Positions 7,001 to 8,566 of a stretch of DNA of 8,566 bases are shown one piece after another. The translations under genes were made by a program, and so were the position numbers. Every line of letters begins with the position of its first letter. Within the stretch, counting starts at the first letter, position 1. The notes beneath the pieces are model-generated. The model ran no database searches. It was not told the DNA's origin and saw only the letters and a list, made by a program, of their open reading frames with translations. Source of the DNA: Bacteroidaceae bacterium (GTDB taxonomy: Bacteria > Bacteroidota > Bacteroidia > Bacteroidales > Bacteroidaceae); NCBI GenBank assembly GCA_028709135.1, contig JAQVXN010000068.1, positions 1 through 8,566 of the forward strand, given 5' to 3'.

Positions 7001-7331
7001 AGACGCTACAAATAAATTATCAGAGCATAATTATCTTGTTATTCGAACACACCAAAAAGTTAATGCTGCAATGCTCAAAGATAAATTCATCTATGTGAAT
7101 AACGACGATATACCTGATACGGAAGAAAATGAAGAAGTTTTAAAATATAATGCAGTCTATCAAATTCGTTCTGCCAAATATGAATCACGTAATACATTCC
7201 GGCTTGATTTAGGCAATTGCTCCATAGTGAGGGGTTTGAAAGATTTGAATGACAACAAAAAAGGTTTTCTGCGAGATTTTAATCTTGGAACAAATTTCTA
7301 TATCCCCTTATCATTTAAAGAGTGGAAATAA
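4080..7331 (+). CDS. Large secreted heparinase II/III-like protein, probable polysaccharide lyase
   Basis: This 1,083-aa protein has a signal peptide (cleavage after VKA, about residue 24; no lipobox). Next comes a Cys4 element, CLAC (101-104) and CPNC (129-132), followed by FPTNDFKAYY, resembling a structural zinc ribbon. Residues about 150-590 fit an alpha-toroid, with WENTFIKSVLLAYD (around 331-344), GNPGMHQSS (400-407) and EISLGYNSGW (463-472). The C-terminal half is beta-sandwich-like and begins with the Heparinase II/III signature: SHNHADPLNIGYIAYGLDL (His632, His634, Asp636), DFGYP and AHNTV (675-679). Such proteins cleave uronic-acid-containing glycans by beta-elimination. Beside a rhamnosidase, a PL27-type rhamnose-glucuronate lyase is a guess worth testing; other heparinase-fold lyase families fit too. 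A GTG at 4071 would add three residues (MKE); ATG 4080 is preferred. It is transcribed alone and no frameshift is seen. Confidence 0.88.
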   Translation: MEYHRKLFGFIIFYWIFCGVCVKAQSQQLSKSRASFYTENKVNCAAENIRQYAWACEQKNQVMKRADKWLADFQNDLGRLWDLLPSQAIPRSFAVNSLHGCLACGDGINKFGNYSYLYDKGKMDWKLTCPNCHLVFPTNDFKAYYEGGLERDGRFNPQKAEQHNKELIKAGGKGNLINLYTLKGLTEEQKQHLKEAGVSDSLFHRIITDPSWGVDNGMGYRFNPKDKVQYGNPYTYVAYYTHWVLWYWRVMPMLDDFSRAYLLTCRSDDSAERAKSQKYADAAIVLLDRVADLYPDLRLDVFPRNGYYGFPNSGEHFDTHQSAGRVVGSVWENTFIKSVLLAYDAVFPAIDSTSASARKVLVERSGLLDKGNTQTMKLHLENGILREVPKAYADGDLQGNPGMHQSSLALAAVVIDHEPETAEWLNVVYRNGACDWHDVGKRDGGCVMRYMINRINRDGEGDEISLGYNSGWLSNWLFMAKALDGYHIPDGKTLDGNMNPDLLDNPRYKNLFLKNPVLLTDQYAAHIGDTGLTGQPDFSPLSVDDLIYGYQHYHDPYLARVIYLIKKKQIKDIHADIFTKNPENIQQEIEATIKKYGAWKMPSENRTAYGLAMLRDSLRTLWMFYGDRCASHNHADPLNIGYIAYGLDLMPDFGYPNTLGGSLNPEQQWDKSTPAHNTVSYDPLGYMGHIVGYGKPLHFDSFRPIQLIQVVSNKVQNSGIHFFKNYQRTVALIRVDSENAYIADFFHVNCPASYTYNFHTAEVDTSATHYKNLSFSNNCPVTYNRKTLRQVRAAKVCGSTFHIDWNIRDTWNVYGRGSKANTDVHVGITMPCISDSIRVGEAVPPTNVGENPASVPIVMVPGKAKTVFLAVIDGYRGHSKIVSVETVPVKEGDKLADSTEVRAMKIRLSNGRTDYIVEALNRQKKYWVDGKFDFRGFFAFYSLDGQNKCLMKYLNDGTLLDGKTFVDRITGTVTDATNKLSEHNYLVIRTHQKVNAAMLKDKFIYVNNDDIPDTEENEEVLKYNAVYQIRSAKYESRNTFRLDLGNCSIVRGLKDLNDNKKGFLRDFNLGTNFYIPLSFKEWK

Positions 7332-7335
7332 GAAA

Positions 7336-8421
7336 TCAAGATACGGTGGAGCCGTATTTCATAATGGCATCGGTCATCATGCGGCGGATTTGCGCCATAT
7401 CATCCTTTTTGCAGATCATAATCACCCCCTCGTTTTCAATGACAAGATATCCATCTAGATCACTAAGCAATACAAGCTTTTCTGCAGATGTCATAATAAT
7501 GTTGTTATGGCTGTTGTAAACAGTTGCGCTGGGTGTCATGGTAATGTTGCCGTGACCGTCTTTTTGAGAAATATGATAAAAACCTTCCCAACTACCCACG
7601 TCACGCCATCCAAAAGAGCAAGGACCGATATAGACATTGGTGTTGTGCTCCAAAATGAGCATATCAATTGATTGAAATCGGTTTCTTGGAAAATGTTTAC
7701 GAATGTAATTTTCTACCTCTTCAGTTGTAGAAGACGATAACATTTTACTGATCGTACGAATTCTTGTGTAGTCGCCTTCCAAAGCTTTAATGAGAGTGTT
7801 GATATTGCAGAGAAAGATACTCGTAGACCAATAGAACTCTCCACTTTCTACAAAGAATTTAGCAAAATCGTAGGCTGGTTTCTCTGTAAAACTTTTCAAA
7901 GACGCATAACCCTCGTTGGTTTGTTCTCCAGCTTGTATGTAACCGTAAGTGGTTTCAGGTGTTGTCGCTTTTTCTCCTAAGACAAGAAAGTCTGGCATCT
8001 TGCTAACAAAATCAAAACCTTTTAATACTTCTTGTTGAAAAATGTCTTCACGAATAATTAATTGATCAGATGGAGAAATGATGATCGCTGCATCTTTGTT
8101 GATCGCTGAAATATATGCGGCAGCAAGAGCTGTGGCCGGGGCAGTACCTAATTGAACGGGTTCTGTGATGATGTGTGATTGAGGTAGTTGAGGAAGCTGT
8201 TCACAGACGAGATTGGTGTAATCACTAAAAGTTGTTATGAAGATGTTCTCAACTGGGAGAAACTTGGCAAAGCGATTATATGTAACTTGTAGCATGGATT
8301 TTCCAATGCCAAAGAGGTCAATAAACTGTTTAGGTTTTTTGATGCGGCTGTATGGCCATAAACGAGTACCCGTTCCTCCTGCGAGGATGATGCAATAGTT
8401 ATTGGAAATATTGTTGGACAT
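7336..8421 (-). CDS. manC: Mannose-1-phosphate guanylyltransferase, short single-domain form
   Basis: This cytoplasmic enzyme joins mannose-1-phosphate and GTP to make GDP-mannose for surface glycans, and for GDP-fucose if the converting enzymes exist elsewhere. The 361-aa protein has the nucleotide-binding signature LAGGTGTRLWPYSR (13-26) with PKQF (30-33), the metal-binding Asp119 in SPSDQLI, PETTYGYI (155-162), FTEKP (178-182), SIDMLILE (251-258) and WRDVGSW (272-278). It then has a short C-terminal region. It lacks the phosphomannose isomerase domain of the about 470-aa bifunctional type, as is usual in Bacteroidota. One oddity is that the normally conserved WNSG/WNTG sugar-site motif reads WSTS (198-201). 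The ATG at 8421 is the only sensible start, because the signature begins at residue 13. The gene faces the lyase gene tail to tail and is probably not part of that pathway. The symbol is by function; rfbM is a synonym in some genomes. Confidence 0.92.
   Translation of the reverse strand: MSNNISNNYCIILAGGTGTRLWPYSRIKKPKQFIDLFGIGKSMLQVTYNRFAKFLPVENIFITTFSDYTNLVCEQLPQLPQSHIITEPVQLGTAPATALAAAYISAINKDAAIIISPSDQLIIREDIFQQEVLKGFDFVSKMPDFLVLGEKATTPETTYGYIQAGEQTNEGYASLKSFTEKPAYDFAKFFVESGEFYWSTSIFLCNINTLIKALEGDYTRIRTISKMLSSSTTEEVENYIRKHFPRNRFQSIDMLILEHNTNVYIGPCSFGWRDVGSWEGFYHISQKDGHGNITMTPSATVYNSHNNIIMTSAEKLVLLSDLDGYLVIENEGVIMICKKDDMAQIRRMMTDAIMKYGSTVS
7339..7359. terminator. Possible hairpin at the convergent gene junction
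   Basis: ATACGG (7341-7346) and CCGTAT (7352-7357) form a perfect 6-bp stem with a 5-base loop. It is extendable to 8 pairs with one G-T, and begins 8 bases after the lyase stop. It lies inside the last codons of the guanylyltransferase gene. Only a short T-run (TTTC) follows on the plus strand, so it is a weak candidate terminator for the lyase transcript. With a 4-bp gap between stops there is no other room for one. Confidence 0.3.
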
Positions 8422-8566
8422 AATTTGTTTTTATATAATCGGTTTGTTTAAAAGCGGTAGATTGATAACTGCTGCTAAAATACGAATTAAATTCGAATAA
8501 TTTTTTAGAAAAACTTTTTTGTTTGCAAGCTGAGATTATGGTGCCACTTTCAATTTTAGAATATTG
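8422..8566. other. Upstream region of manC to window edge
   Basis: These 145 bases hold the manC promoter candidate, A/T runs (8501-8520) and one GTGCCAC copy (8541-8547). A plus-strand ATG at 8538 is open for nine codons to the edge and could be the start of a divergent gene, but this is too little to call. Confidence 0.4.
8475..8495 (-). promoter_or_regulatory. Probable promoter of manC with overlapping palindrome
   Basis: On the minus strand TATTTTAG (8482-8475) matches the -7 consensus TAnnTTTG at all but one base and sits in the typical context TTCG-box-CAGC. Transcription would begin near 8468, giving a leader of about 45 nt. Immediately upstream is a perfect 13-bp palindrome, CGAATT-A-AATTCG (8483-8495), in the spacer towards the -33 region. 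It could be an operator, though AT-rich palindromes are common. No clear -33 box is seen. Confidence 0.35.

Noticed and set aside
8538..8566. Start of a divergent gene (ATG, nine open codons to the window edge)
   Set aside because: It is too short to judge. The nearest -7-like box (8518-8525) has a mismatch and would leave almost no leader.

Overview
The window looks like a piece of a Bacteroidota chromosome, probably a gut Bacteroidales of the Bacteroides/Prevotella type. The evidence is the AT-rich DNA, the lack of Shine-Dalgarno sites, two exact matches to the Bacteroidota -7 promoter box (TAnnTTTG), and secreted polysaccharide-degrading enzymes of kinds typical of this phylum. The genus is inferred, not shown.

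Layout from left to right. (1) At 1-278 (+) is the C-terminal end of a GH78-type alpha-L-rhamnosidase whose main part lies outside the window. (2) At 325-2664 (-), convergent with it, is a complete secreted GH3 beta-glucosidase/exo-beta-glucanase with its own promoter. (3) At about 2690-4079 is a 1.4-kb gene-poor stretch. It holds the two divergent promoters, a cluster of GTGCCAC repeats, a 9-bp inverted repeat, one doubtful 50-codon ORF and two stretches that look like decayed coding sequence. (4) At 4080-7331 (+) is a very large (1,083 aa) secreted heparinase II/III-like protein, a probable polysaccharide lyase, with a Cys4 zinc-ribbon-like insertion near the N-terminus. (5) At 7336-8421 (-), only 4 bp away tail to tail, is a short-form mannose-1-phosphate guanylyltransferase. 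Its upstream region runs to the end of the window.

The rhamnosidase, GH3 enzyme and heparinase-like lyase carry or are expected to carry export signals and fit one glycan-degrading locus. Together they suggest a rhamnose- and uronic-acid-containing plant or algal glycan, for instance an Rha-GlcA-decorated arabinogalactan or a rhamnogalacturonan. No SusC/SusD pair, sensor or sigma/anti-sigma gene is visible here, so this would be the edge of a polysaccharide utilisation locus or a scattered set of enzymes. The guanylyltransferase is cytoplasmic and makes GDP-mannose for surface polysaccharide or glycoprotein synthesis. It is probably an unrelated neighbour.

No RNA gene, CRISPR array or intact mobile element was found. 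The least explained part is the 2.7-4.0 kb intergenic stretch. The most interesting gene is the large lyase-like protein, whose exact family and substrate cannot be fixed by eye.
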